Positions 23,512-29,186 of a stretch of 36,729 nt of DNA are shown here, one piece after another. The notes beneath the pieces are model-generated. The model was given only the letters and a program-made list of their open reading frames with translations, did no database searches and was not told the DNA's origin. The position numbers and the translations under genes are program-made. Every line of letters begins with the position of its first letter. Within the stretch, counting starts at the first letter, position 1. This DNA is from a virus. The stretch is taken from positions 1-36,729 of the IMG/VR virus record IMGVR_UViG_3300032315_001069; one strand, given 5' to 3'.

Positions 23512-24146
23512 ACCCGCTCAAATGGTTCAGTCACTTATTCGCGGCCTTGCGAAATGGCCCACCGTCGATCTCGCCGAACTCCTCCTTGCCATCAAAACCA
23601 TCCTCGATAAGCGAGCCAAAGAAGCCGAGCGCGCCACCAAAAAGCGCCCCAAGCACAAAGGCGAAAAGCCCTAAGAGCTACTCGGAGAAACTGCTCAACA
23701 CGCCCAACGTGTCGCAGGGGCGGCGGATTGCTCCAAAGGCCATCGTCCTGCATCACACGTCGGGCAGCTACGCGGGAAGCGTGGCGTGGTGCATGAACCC
23801 GGCGAGCCGCGTGAGCTATCACGCTATCGTGGCAAAGGACGGACGGCGCTCCACCTTGGCCGATCCCAACGAGAAAACTTGGCACGCGGGGGTTTCGTCA
23901 TGGCGTGGCAAGCGTGACTTGAACTCGTGGAGCATTGGCGCGGCTTTCGAGGGCGACACCTACAAGCGGCCACTTGGGGAGGACGAGATGGCGAGCATGG
24001 CCGAATATCTTGCGCCGTTAATGAGGCGGTATCGGCTGACGGTTGATGACGTTACCGACCACCGCACCGTTTCGCCGGGGCGCAAAGACGATTTGAACCC
24101 AACGGAATTTGCGCGATTCAAAGCATACCTTGGCGGGGTGCCGTAA
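23508..24146 (+). CDS. N-acetylmuramoyl-L-alanine amidase (endolysin)
   Basis: Peptidoglycan-cleaving enzyme of the amidase_2 (T7 lysozyme) type: KAIVLHHTSG holds the first zinc His, YHAIVAKDGRR the core strand, TWHAGVSSWRG the second part, and DHRTVSPGRKDDLNP the late His and Asp. From GTG 23508 it has 212 residues, including a Ser/Pro/Lys-rich leader of about 60 residues. That leader overlaps another frame with better coding character (23522-23674), so the true start may be further in, for example GTG 23709 just before the domain. No signal peptide, so a holin is needed. Confidence 0.85.
   Translation: MNPLKWFSHLFAALRNGPPSISPNSSLPSKPSSISEPKKPSAPPKSAPSTKAKSPKSYSEKLLNTPNVSQGRRIAPKAIVLHHTSGSYAGSVAWCMNPASRVSYHAIVAKDGRRSTLADPNEKTWHAGVSSWRGKRDLNSWSIGAAFEGDTYKRPLGEDEMASMAEYLAPLMRRYRLTVDDVTDHRTVSPGRKDDLNPTEFARFKAYLGGVP
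23522..23674 (+). CDS. 50-residue ORF overlapping the amidase leader
   Basis: A 50-residue frame (MVQSLIRGLAKWPTVDLAEL, then LLAIKTILDKRAKEAERA and a basic tail) lying wholly inside the 5' part of the amidase frame. Its codons prefer C/G at the third position, like neighbouring genes, whereas the amidase frame here uses many CCA, TCA and TCG codons and encodes low-complexity Ser/Pro. The protein has an amphipathic helix plus a charged end. It may be a lysis accessory or i-spanin-like piece, but lacks a clear membrane segment. Confidence 0.55.
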   Translation: MVQSLIRGLAKWPTVDLAELLLAIKTILDKRAKEAERATKKRPKHKGEKP

Positions 24147-24206
24147 AAAGCACCGTATGGTGTATCGAGTCGCGGCCCGATGCGGGTTCAATGCCCGGCC
24201 CCGCCC
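24132..24206 (+). other. tRNA-like fold overlapping the amidase stop
   Basis: GGCGGGG (24132-24138) pairs perfectly with CCCCGCC (24199-24205), 74 bases end to end, with TG at the positions of U8 and R9. Just before the 3' arm, CGGG-TTCAATG-CCCG matches a T-arm. Inside, CACC-GTAT-GGTG and ATCG...CGAT make two hairpins, but no seven-base anticodon loop is seen. It could be a decayed tRNA, an attachment-site remnant or a tRNA mimic. The 5' arm is also the last codons of the amidase gene. Confidence 0.35.
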
Positions 24207-24232
24207 ACTTTGTGTAAACTGAGCGGGGTTTT
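24199..24232 (+). terminator. Probable terminator at the end of the late operon
   Basis: CCCCGC (24199-24204), 18-base loop, GCGGGG (24223-24228), then TTTT. It lies 52 nt after the amidase stop where + and - transcription converge. Its 5' arm is shared with the tRNA-like fold, so the two structures exclude each other. Confidence 0.6.
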
Positions 24233-24268
24233 ACTAAACAAAACGGGCAAAACCTTTAATGGGGTGGA

Positions 24269-24313
24269 GGCAACGCGTCGAAGGCATCGACACATCCCGG
24301 CAACGTGTCGAAG
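24269..24313. repeat. Operator-like repeats between convergent operons
   Basis: GGCAACGCGTCGAAG (24269-24283) and GGCAACGTGTCGAAG (24299-24313) differ at one base and are exactly 30 bp apart, about three helical turns. The inverted pair TCGACAC (24287-24293) and GTGTCGA (24305-24311) lies between and within them. The rest of the gap 24147-24323 holds the tRNA-like fold and terminator only. Confidence 0.5.
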
Positions 24314-24323
24314 ATTTAGCGAT

Positions 24324-24470
24324 TCATCGCCAAGTCAGCCAAAGGAAACCGAGGTTCGCCAGGGCATACCCGCCGAACGCCACGGCCATCGGCCCGTTGC
24401 CGTCGCGGAGGAACCCTGCCGCCGTGAGGACGTAGAGCAGGGTTGAAGCGAGCAAGGGCCAGAAGGTCAC
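24324..24470 (-). CDS. 48-residue membrane protein, last gene of minus operon
   Basis: Starts at GTG 24470, overlapping the stop of the upstream metallopeptidase gene (GTGA). Two hydrophobic segments, about 3-19 (FWPLLASTLLYVLTAAGF) and 28-46 (MAVAFGGYALANLGFLWL), are joined by a short charged loop (LRDGNGP). Probably an inner-membrane hairpin protein. It may anchor or respond to the metallopeptidase made just before it. Function unknown. Confidence 0.55.
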   Translation of the reverse strand: MTFWPLLASTLLYVLTAAGFLRDGNGPMAVAFGGYALANLGFLWLTWR

Positions 24471-24811
24471 GACGCCTTGTGCTTTCCGATGGAAATCTTG
24501 CCGTCGCAAAACTGGTTTGCCACCCAAGCCGTGACCACCGAAACGATCCGCTCGTGATCGCGCACATGGGTTTCGTCCACGCAAGGCATGGTCACATGGG
24601 CAATTTCATGCGCGACAATGCCGAGCAAATTGCCCGCCACGGCATTCGGGTGGAGATAGACCGTCCTGCGTTTGTAATGCGTAATGCCCTCGCAAAGCTC
24701 TTTGGCTGGCGGGCGAGCCACAACCACCTTCCACCATTCGCCATCAACCTTGAAGCGCAGCGTGGGGCGGGGCTTCTTGCGCCTGCGTGGGGCTTTGGCG
24801 GGCTTTTTCAT
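24467..24811 (-). CDS. HExxH metallopeptidase-like protein
   Basis: A 114-residue protein. The N-terminus is very basic (KKPAKAPRRRKKPRP), suggesting nucleic-acid contact. The core has HEIAH (H68, E69, H72), the zinc site of many metallopeptidases, preceded by YLHPNAVAGNLLGIVA and followed by DETHVRDHERIV, which could supply the third ligand. The layout recalls SprT-like or ImmA-like proteases but is not clearly either. ATG 24811 overlaps the stop of the HTH gene upstream, so both are probably made together. Confidence 0.7.
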   Translation of the reverse strand: MKKPAKAPRRRKKPRPTLRFKVDGEWWKVVVARPPAKELCEGITHYKRRTVYLHPNAVAGNLLGIVAHEIAHVTMPCVDETHVRDHERIVSVVTAWVANQFCDGKISIGKHKAS

Positions 24812-25092
24812 TTGAGCTTGTAGTGCCGCAGCGCCAAAACCCTCTGGCCGCACTGAACGCGAAACATCGCCGTCTCGCATCGGCCTTGTTCGGCGGCTTT
24901 GCGGATGAGCTTCGCCATGTGGCTTTCGCTTTTTCCGAGTAGGGCGGCGATTTCGCTCATGCGGAGCCAACCCGGCGGCACCTCGTCGGTGGCGGCTTGC
25001 GTGGATAGGGCCGCGCACCACTTGGCGAGGTCGGGATCGAAGGAGGGGGGCAAATTGCCGCCCCCCTTTTTGGTTGAGAGCCGCGACTTCAT
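24808..25092 (-). CDS. HTH DNA-binding protein
   Basis: A 94-residue protein with a helix-turn-helix at about 42-66: PPGWLRMSEIAALLGKSESH then MAKLIRKA. A possible wing follows (CETAMFRVQCGQRVLALRHY). The N-terminal linker contains KKGGGNLPPS, whose DNA also forms a terminator-like hairpin on the + strand. It lies between phosphoesterase and metallopeptidase genes with ATGA overlaps on both sides. Likely a regulator; pairing with a protease recalls repressor-protease switches, but that is inference. Confidence 0.6.
   Translation of the reverse strand: MKSRLSTKKGGGNLPPSFDPDLAKWCAALSTQAATDEVPPGWLRMSEIAALLGKSESHMAKLIRKAAEQGRCETAMFRVQCGQRVLALRHYKLK
25045..25071 (+). terminator. Plus-strand terminator embedded in the minus-strand HTH gene
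   Basis: GGGGGGC (25045-25051), loop AAATTGCC, GCCCCCC (25060-25066), TTTTT (25067-25071). A seven-pair, all-GC stem plus T tract. It is oriented to stop rightward transcripts that escape the late-operon terminator and would run antisense through the minus operon. Confidence 0.75.
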
Positions 25093-25829
25093 AGCGGGAG
25101 CCTGTAATGGGGGGAAAGCGTGACGAGGTTAACCGTGCAGGCCGTGTCGCAGTATTCGCCGTAAGCAAAGCCATGCCGCCATGCCAAGGTCTGCCGCCGT
25201 CCTGCGGCATACTCCATATCGAGGCGGGCCAAGCACCCGATGTTGTAGCCAATGGCGTCGGCATGGGTGCGGGCGGGCTCCATCGCCACGCGGTGCGTGT
25301 GGCCGAACACACAATGCGCGCCGATAGTTTCCGCCGTGTCGCGGGCCGCGCTGACGTTAAACAAAGCGCCGTGCAAAAAGGCCGTGCCGCCCAGATAGCG
25401 CACCGAGTCGCGGGCCATGCCGCGATAGGGGATGATCTCGGTTTTGTATTTGGCGAGATTGTCGTGGATCTTTGCCATGACCGCGCCGGCGGCATAGGCC
25501 ACGACCTGATTGGCGCTATGGGTCAGGGCAACGGCACGGGCCTCGTGGTTGCCGTGGAAATACATGGTTGGCCGCATCTCGTGGAGGAACGACAACCCGG
25601 CAAGCAAATCGTCCATGAGAGACTCGGCGCGGTCGGGGTCATCGGGATCACGCCGAGCGCCAGCGCGGAGACAGGCGAGGTCAATGGCGTCGCCAAGGTG
25701 GATGCGTTGGTGCGGGTTGTAGCGATCGAGGAAGGTCAGGAACGCTTCGCGGGCCTTCGGGTCGATATCGGAACCGTGGGAGCAAGTCGCCGCCGCATAC
25801 TTCTTCCACTTTCGTGTGATGTTCGCCAC
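25089..25829 (-). CDS. Metallophosphoesterase, first gene of minus operon
   Basis: A 246-residue calcineurin-like phosphoesterase with the motifs in order: CSHGSDID (H18, possibly D21/D23) in place of the usual DxH, HLGDAID (D47), FHGNHE (N94, H95), a later FLHG (H153) and VFGHTH (H177, H179). The N-terminal motif is atypical, so metal binding may differ. Substrate unknown; family members cut phosphodiesters or phosphomonoesters in nucleotides, nucleic acids or proteins. Starts at GTG 25829 with TTGACA 22 nt upstream, and its stop overlaps the HTH start. Confidence 0.85.
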   Translation of the reverse strand: MANITRKWKKYAAATCSHGSDIDPKAREAFLTFLDRYNPHQRIHLGDAIDLACLRAGARRDPDDPDRAESLMDDLLAGLSFLHEMRPTMYFHGNHEARAVALTHSANQVVAYAAGAVMAKIHDNLAKYKTEIIPYRGMARDSVRYLGGTAFLHGALFNVSAARDTAETIGAHCVFGHTHRVAMEPARTHADAIGYNIGCLARLDMEYAAGRRQTLAWRHGFAYGEYCDTACTVNLVTLSPHYRLPL

Positions 25830-25845
25830 GCATGGCCGTGGCGGG

Positions 25846-25851
25846 TGTCAA
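25846..25851 (-). promoter_or_regulatory. TTGACA element (minus strand), 22 nt before GTG 25829
   Basis: Read on the minus strand, TTGACACCC begins 22 nt before the GTG start of the phosphoesterase gene. It is the only clear case of the element on that strand and falls at the same spacing. Confidence 0.45.
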
Positions 25852-25876
25852 GGCGTGGAGCTATGACGCGGGGTTA

Positions 25877-25906
25877 GGGGTCAAAAATGGGACAGGATTT
25901 GACCCC
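25877..25906. repeat. REP-like hairpin GGGGTCAAA...TTTGACCCC
   Basis: GGGGTCAAA (25877-25885) and TTTGACCCC (25898-25906) are perfect inverted arms around twelve bases. Arms of this type are common in REP or IS200/IS605-associated palindromes; here it sits alone in the divergent control region. An operator is the alternative. Confidence 0.6.
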
Positions 25907-26048
25907 GAATTTACGCCATGTTGGCAATCGTTGGCAGATCCAGAGCAAATCCTTGATACCCAAATGCATACACTCATTTGCAAGTCGAGCGTTAGACAAT
26001 TTCCTGCAAAAACTTGACTTATGGCGCGCGAGGCGTCTTGATTGCCGT

Positions 26049-26402
26049 ATGCCACTTTGCCCGCATTGCGGCCAACAAATGCCCCACAAAGAGGTTCCAG
26101 AGTGGGCCAAGGATCACGAAAAACTAGGGGAGGTGAGGGGGCGAATCGCCCGGATGCTTCGGGAGCCCGACCCGTTGGCCGGGCTTCCGGCCCAAGCAAA
26201 AAGGGCGCTGGCCTCTGTAGGGGCGGACGCGCCAGAGAAGATCGCCCGCGCTCTGCAATATCGGCTGCTCACCCGGAAAACCAAAGGCGTGGGCGACCGC
26301 ACTTACCGTCGCATTGAAAAATGGCTGGAGGGCAGGGGGCTGGTGCGAGTTTCCGAGGACGAAAATTTTTTTTGGGCCGGGTCAAAAAAACATTTGACGT
26401 AA
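26049..26402 (+). CDS. Zinc-ribbon protein, first early gene
   Basis: A 117-residue protein from ATG 26049 starting MPLCPHCGQQMPHKEVPEWA; C4 and C7 form a CxxC. The rest is helical and basic: REPDPLAGLPAQAKRALASV, then YRLLTRKTKGVGDRTYRRIE and WLEGRGLVRV, which looks like a winged-helix end. It may be a DNA-binding regulator. The frame is open upstream to 25887, but that stretch lies in the palindrome-rich control region and has poor coding character, so the later ATG is preferred. Confidence 0.6.
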   Translation: MPLCPHCGQQMPHKEVPEWAKDHEKLGEVRGRIARMLREPDPLAGLPAQAKRALASVGADAPEKIARALQYRLLTRKTKGVGDRTYRRIEKWLEGRGLVRVSEDENFFWAGSKKHLT

Positions 26403-26422
26403 GACGAGTGTGCGTGTATGAC
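26394..26422 (+). promoter_or_regulatory. Possible sigma-70-type promoter before 26428
   Basis: TTGACG (26394-26399), 17 bases, TATGAC (26417-26422). Start ATG 26428 lies six bases after the -10, implying a very short or absent leader. Confidence 0.4.
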
Positions 26423-26427
26423 GGCTC

Positions 26428-26682
26428 ATGAACAACACGCCAACCCCAATGGAAACCAACAACACGCCTAGTAATAACGCGAAAAAAGAGCGAAGCCCCG
26501 AACACGCCGTGCTTTGCATTTCGCTCCCTCGCATCATGAAAAACGCTATCGTTCGCCGCGCCCGTCAGCGCGACATGAACGTATCGACCATGCTCCGCGA
26601 TTGGCTTTTGCCTACGCTGCAAGACCGCGACGAGCAATTCGCCGCCGAATGGGAGCGCCGCATGAGCCGCATCAAATACTAA
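26428..26682 (+). CDS. Ribbon-helix-helix-like DNA-binding protein
   Basis: An 84-residue protein with a disordered Asn/Thr/Pro-rich start (MNNTPTPMETNNTPSNNAKK) and a core HAVLCISLPRIMKNAIVRRA, then RQRDMNVSTMLRDWLLP. A strand followed by two helices is the Arc/CopG ribbon-helix-helix pattern used by small dimeric repressors. ATG 26449 (METN) is an alternative start. Its early place after a promoter suggests a regulator. Confidence 0.6.
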   Translation: MNNTPTPMETNNTPSNNAKKERSPEHAVLCISLPRIMKNAIVRRARQRDMNVSTMLRDWLLPTLQDRDEQFAAEWERRMSRIKY

Positions 26683-26703
26683 ACGCCCGTCATACCCCAC
26701 TTT

Positions 26704-26943
26704 ATGCCCGTAATACACCACCAAAACAGTCAGGCCGCTGAAGTTGAGCGGGTAGCCCACACGGATCATACGGCGTTGCAAACGCCCATGATGCAATTAT
26801 CCATGACATATAGAGGATTGGCCGTTTCTTGCGAGGCGAGCGAGGAATTGATGTCTTGGATGGACGCAAAGTGCGAGGAATTAGGCGCTTGCCCATTGTC
26901 GTTTCTTTTGGGTTGCGCTGAGTTTGTCAGGGACATGGAGTAA
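26704..26943 (+). CDS. Small hypothetical protein
   Basis: A 79-residue protein; the second half (MTYRGLAVSCEASEELMSWM, then DAKCEELGACPLSFLLGCAE) appears folded and helical, while the first 28 residues look disordered. A shorter form from ATG 26788 is possible. It overlaps the next gene by one base (TAATG). No family recognised. Confidence 0.5.
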   Translation: MPVIHHQNSQAAEVERVAHTDHTALQTPMMQLSMTYRGLAVSCEASEELMSWMDAKCEELGACPLSFLLGCAEFVRDME

Positions 26944-27152
26944 TGAAGCGTATTATTGCCAAAGACGCGCAAGCACAGGTGCTGCAGCCAATGACAATTC
27001 GACTGCAGCCAAACGTAGTGAGCGAGGCCCGCGAGCGTGGTGAGCACGTTCGCGGTGGAGCGAGTGCCGTTATTCGTTCTTGGATACTCGCCGGGCGCGG
27101 ACTTGGCAAGACAGGCAAAAATTTTGCGCGTGAATGTATGACGCGCCAATAA
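26943..27152 (+). CDS. Second ribbon-helix-helix-like protein
   Basis: A 69-residue protein with the strand-helix-helix pattern PMTIRLQPNVVSEARERGEH then VRGGASAVIRSWILAGRGLG. The strand TIRLQP and the helix starting ASAVIRSWI are typical of CopG/Arc-like proteins. With the 26428 gene it makes two small candidate repressors near the early promoter. Start overlaps the previous stop by one base. Confidence 0.6.
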   Translation: MKRIIAKDAQAQVLQPMTIRLQPNVVSEARERGEHVRGGASAVIRSWILAGRGLGKTGKNFARECMTRQ

Positions 27153-27179
27153 CCAACAACCCACAAAAAACACACAAAC

Positions 27180-27389
27180 ATGGAACCACTAACCGTAATC
27201 CTCATCACCATCGGAGCCGCATCCCTTGTCGGCATGGCATGGCTTGGCGGCTATCAACTCGGACTGAGCAACGGCCAACGCACACCGCGCCGCCCAACCG
27301 TGGCCGAACTCGTCAACGAGCTAACGCCGCGCAAGCCCAAGGCCGCAAAGAACCGCCGCAAGGCCGCAAGAAAGGCGGTGCGCGCGTGA
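27180..27389 (+). CDS. Small membrane protein with basic tail
   Basis: A 69-residue protein: one transmembrane segment at about 4-26 (LTVILITIGAASLVGMAWLG) and a long basic C-terminus (TPRKPKAAKNRRKAARKAVR) that would lie in the cytoplasm and could bind DNA or phospholipid. No visible Shine-Dalgarno in the 27-base A-rich gap before it. Unknown function. Confidence 0.55.
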   Translation: MEPLTVILITIGAASLVGMAWLGGYQLGLSNGQRTPRRPTVAELVNELTPRKPKAAKNRRKAARKAVRA

Positions 27390-27544
27390 GTATCCGCCCG
27401 GCCATCATCGACCGCCAAGGCGAGCGGCCCTGCATCCCGAACTTTTACGCCGTGGCCAAGCGGATGGCTGACGGCCACGTCCCGACATTGGCAGAGCGCA
27501 TTGCCAAGGCATTGGCCCAACTCCGCAAACGTCTCGCCCAATGA
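27386..27544 (+). CDS. 52-residue hypothetical protein
   Basis: Starts at GTG 27386 within the overlap of the previous stop (GTGA) and ends within the ATGA of the next gene. Mostly one helix after a short lead (CIPNFYAVAKRMADGHV, then LAERIAKALAQLRKRL). Basic and amphipathic. No family recognised; coupling and codon character support a real gene. Confidence 0.5.
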   Translation: MSIRPAIIDRQGERPCIPNFYAVAKRMADGHVPTLAERIAKALAQLRKRLAQ

Positions 27545-27648
27545 ACACGGAACCCCCCGAACAGGCCATCGGCGCAATGCTCGTCCTCACTGCGATCGCC
27601 GTGTTGCTGGTTGTGATTTGCGAAACGCTGGCGAACTGGCTGCAATGA
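27541..27648 (+). CDS. 35-residue membrane peptide
   Basis: A very short gene (MNTEPPEQAIGA, then MLVLTAIAVLLVVICETLA and NWLQ) that is essentially one transmembrane helix. It is linked to both neighbours by ATGA overlaps, which supports expression. Too short for most gene finders. Function unknown. Confidence 0.5.
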   Translation: MNTEPPEQAIGAMLVLTAIAVLLVVICETLANWLQ

Positions 27649-27932
27649 AAAAAGGATTTCTCGGACGCATCTTGCCAAAGGGCTGGGGCCGAAAAGGCGC
27701 GCCCAAGGGCAACAACCGCGCAGCCGGGCGCAAGCAGGGGCGAGCGTTTAGCACGCGCTTTGACCGCATTGATGACGCTCCACCGCCGATGAACTTGCAG
27801 GGCGGGGAATATCTCCACGCGAATTGTGTCGTGCTTGCCGCTGCGGTATTTGCGCGGCCCTGGGCGAAAATGTGGGCGATGGACTTGCTGCCGACCGCTC
27901 GGATTCTTGATGCGAGGAGGCTTGAGAAATGA
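27645..27932 (+). CDS. Hypothetical basic protein
   Basis: A 95-residue protein from ATG 27645. The N-terminal third is rich in Lys, Arg and Gly (GRILPKGWGRKGAPKGNNRA) and likely binds nucleic acid or is disordered. The rest is hydrophobic and helical (CVVLAAAVFARPWAKMWAMD). It overlaps both neighbours by four bases. Not recognised. Confidence 0.5.
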   Translation: MKKGFLGRILPKGWGRKGAPKGNNRAAGRKQGRAFSTRFDRIDDAPPPMNLQGGEYLHANCVVLAAAVFARPWAKMWAMDLLPTARILDARRLEK

Positions 27933-28189
27933 GTCACGAGATGGAGCAGGAAGACTTTGTGCGCGCCAAAGATGCCGAGATCGGCGCGCTGCGGGAGGAG
28001 TTGCAACGCTGTCGCCTCATCATCGAGCGATTGGAGAACGAGATCAGCGAGCTTTACACGGCGGCGAAGCGCGCAACCAAGGAAAACCTTGAGCTTCGCA
28101 AGCAGTTGCAATCGTGGGCCGACGAGGCCGATGCGGAGATTCAGTTGGCAAAGCTGCGGCGTCAGGAACTGGAGGCTTGCGAGCTATGA
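27929..28189 (+). CDS. Coiled-coil protein
   Basis: An 86-residue protein that is a nearly continuous charged heptad repeat: IGALREELQRCRLIIERLEN, then EISELYTAAKRATKENLELR. Predicted parallel coiled coil. ATGA overlaps link it to both neighbours. No function can be assigned; such proteins in early regions often act as adaptors. Confidence 0.55.
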   Translation: MSHEMEQEDFVRAKDAEIGALREELQRCRLIIERLENEISELYTAAKRATKENLELRKQLQSWADEADAEIQLAKLRRQELEACEL

Positions 28190-28569
28190 ATTTGTCCACA
28201 GGACAAGCGGCGTCTCGAAGGGGAGACAACAACAACAGCGGGGGCGGTGGTGCCTTGCGCGGCACGTTTGATGCCGCCCCCGCTAATTCCCTGACCGTGG
28301 GCGCTGTGGGCTTCGGGCCGACGTGGCAAGACGATGAGCCAACGCTGCGCGAGCTTTACGATGTCGCCTGCGCGTCCATCGTGCGGCTGGAGCAAGAGGC
28401 CGAAGAGGCGCGGGCCACGCTCGCCACTTGGGAAGTTGAGCGCGGCATCTTGGTGCGGGAGTTGGAGCGTCTGCGCGAAATGGTGGCCGACGAACGCGCA
28501 CGCGACGAAGCCTGCCGCGAGTCGTGCCGGGACAAGGCAGCGGCGGATGGAGGCTGGGCCAACATATGA
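28186..28569 (+). CDS. Hypothetical protein with low-complexity start and coiled coil
   Basis: A 127-residue protein. The first 35 residues are Gly/Asn/Ser-rich (RRGDNNNSGGGGALRG). The middle and end form a charged coiled coil (IVRLEQEAEEARATLATWE, ERLREMVADERARDEACRE). Related in style to the preceding coiled-coil gene. ATG 28186 overlaps its stop, and its own stop overlaps the resolvase start. Confidence 0.5.
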   Translation: MNLSTGQAASRRGDNNNSGGGGALRGTFDAAPANSLTVGAVGFGPTWQDDEPTLRELYDVACASIVRLEQEAEEARATLATWEVERGILVRELERLREMVADERARDEACRESCRDKAAADGGWANI

Positions 28570-29129
28570 GCCGCGAGATCCATTACTGCCGCTGCGGGCA
28601 AAGCATTTTTGGCGATATGATTGATTGCGGCGATTGCGCGGAGAGCGTGGACAACGTGGTTGTTGGCGTTGATCCCGGCACGGACAAGTCGGCGTTCGCC
28701 ATTTTCGACGGGCGCGAAGTCATTAGCCACGGCATCTACGAGAACGAGCATTTTTTGAGCCACGGCCTGTGGGCTCGCCGCCATGTGTTTTGCGAGATGA
28801 TCGCCAGCTACGGCATGGCCGTTGGTGCATCAGTGTTTGAGACGTGCGTGTGGATCGGTCGCTTCGTCCAGACCGCCAGCGTGAGCGGCGGCAACGTCAC
28901 GCGAGTCTTTCGCAAGGACGTGAAGCTCCACCTTTGCAATTCGCCACGCGCTAAAGACGGCAACGTGCGTCAGGCATTGATTGACCGAGTCGGGCCGCAG
29001 GGGACGAAGAAAAACCAAGGCCCGACTTACGGCATCAAAAGCCACGAGTGGGCCGCTCTCGCGGTGGCGGTCTACGGCTGGGATCAGATTTTCGGACGGC
29101 AAACCAACAACGGAGTGCCGCCCGCATGA
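28566..29129 (+). CDS. RuvC-like Holliday junction resolvase
   Basis: A 187-residue nuclease of the RNase H-like fold. VVVGVDPGTDKSAFAIFDG carries the first catalytic Asp (D36); VFETC gives E92; the last motif is SHEWAALAVAVYGWD with H160 and D173. An N-terminal cysteine cluster (CRCGQ, CGDC; C8, C10, C21, C24) may bind zinc, which standard RuvC lacks. It would resolve recombination or replication branches before packaging. The neighbouring recombination genes agree with this role. Confidence 0.75.
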   Translation: MSREIHYCRCGQSIFGDMIDCGDCAESVDNVVVGVDPGTDKSAFAIFDGREVISHGIYENEHFLSHGLWARRHVFCEMIASYGMAVGASVFETCVWIGRFVQTASVSGGNVTRVFRKDVKLHLCNSPRAKDGNVRQALIDRVGPQGTKKNQGPTYGIKSHEWAALAVAVYGWDQIFGRQTNNGVPPA

Positions 29130-29141
29130 CCAAAACCAAGA

Positions 29142-29169
29142 CGGGCCGAGCGCGCTAACGCTCGACCCG
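29142..29169. repeat. Stem-loop in the gap before the recombination genes
   Basis: CGGGCCGAGCG and CGCTCGACCCG form an 11-base stem with one mismatch around CGCTAA. No T tract follows on the + strand, so it is probably not a terminator; a processing or regulatory hairpin is possible. Confidence 0.45.
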
Positions 29170-29186
29170 CAATTGAACACACACCA

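Larger units (their letters stand above)
25830..26048. promoter_or_regulatory. Divergent control region between minus operon and early arm
   Basis: About 220 bases without a gene. It holds a 9-bp perfect palindrome (25877-25906), the inverted pair CAAATG (25961-25966) and CATTTG (25975-25980), and tandem TTGGCA copies at 25921 and 25931. TTGACT at 26014 may be a -35 element, but no good -10 follows at normal spacing. This is where early transcription to both sides would be controlled. Confidence 0.45.

Noticed and set aside
24132-24206. A functional ordinary tRNA
   Set aside because: Acceptor and T arms are good, but no seven-base anticodon loop or normal D arm could be folded by eye, so it is listed only as tRNA-like.
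25887-26048. N-terminal extension of the 26049 protein from ATG 25887
   Set aside because: The segment runs through the palindrome and operator-like repeats of the control region and reads as non-coding sequence.
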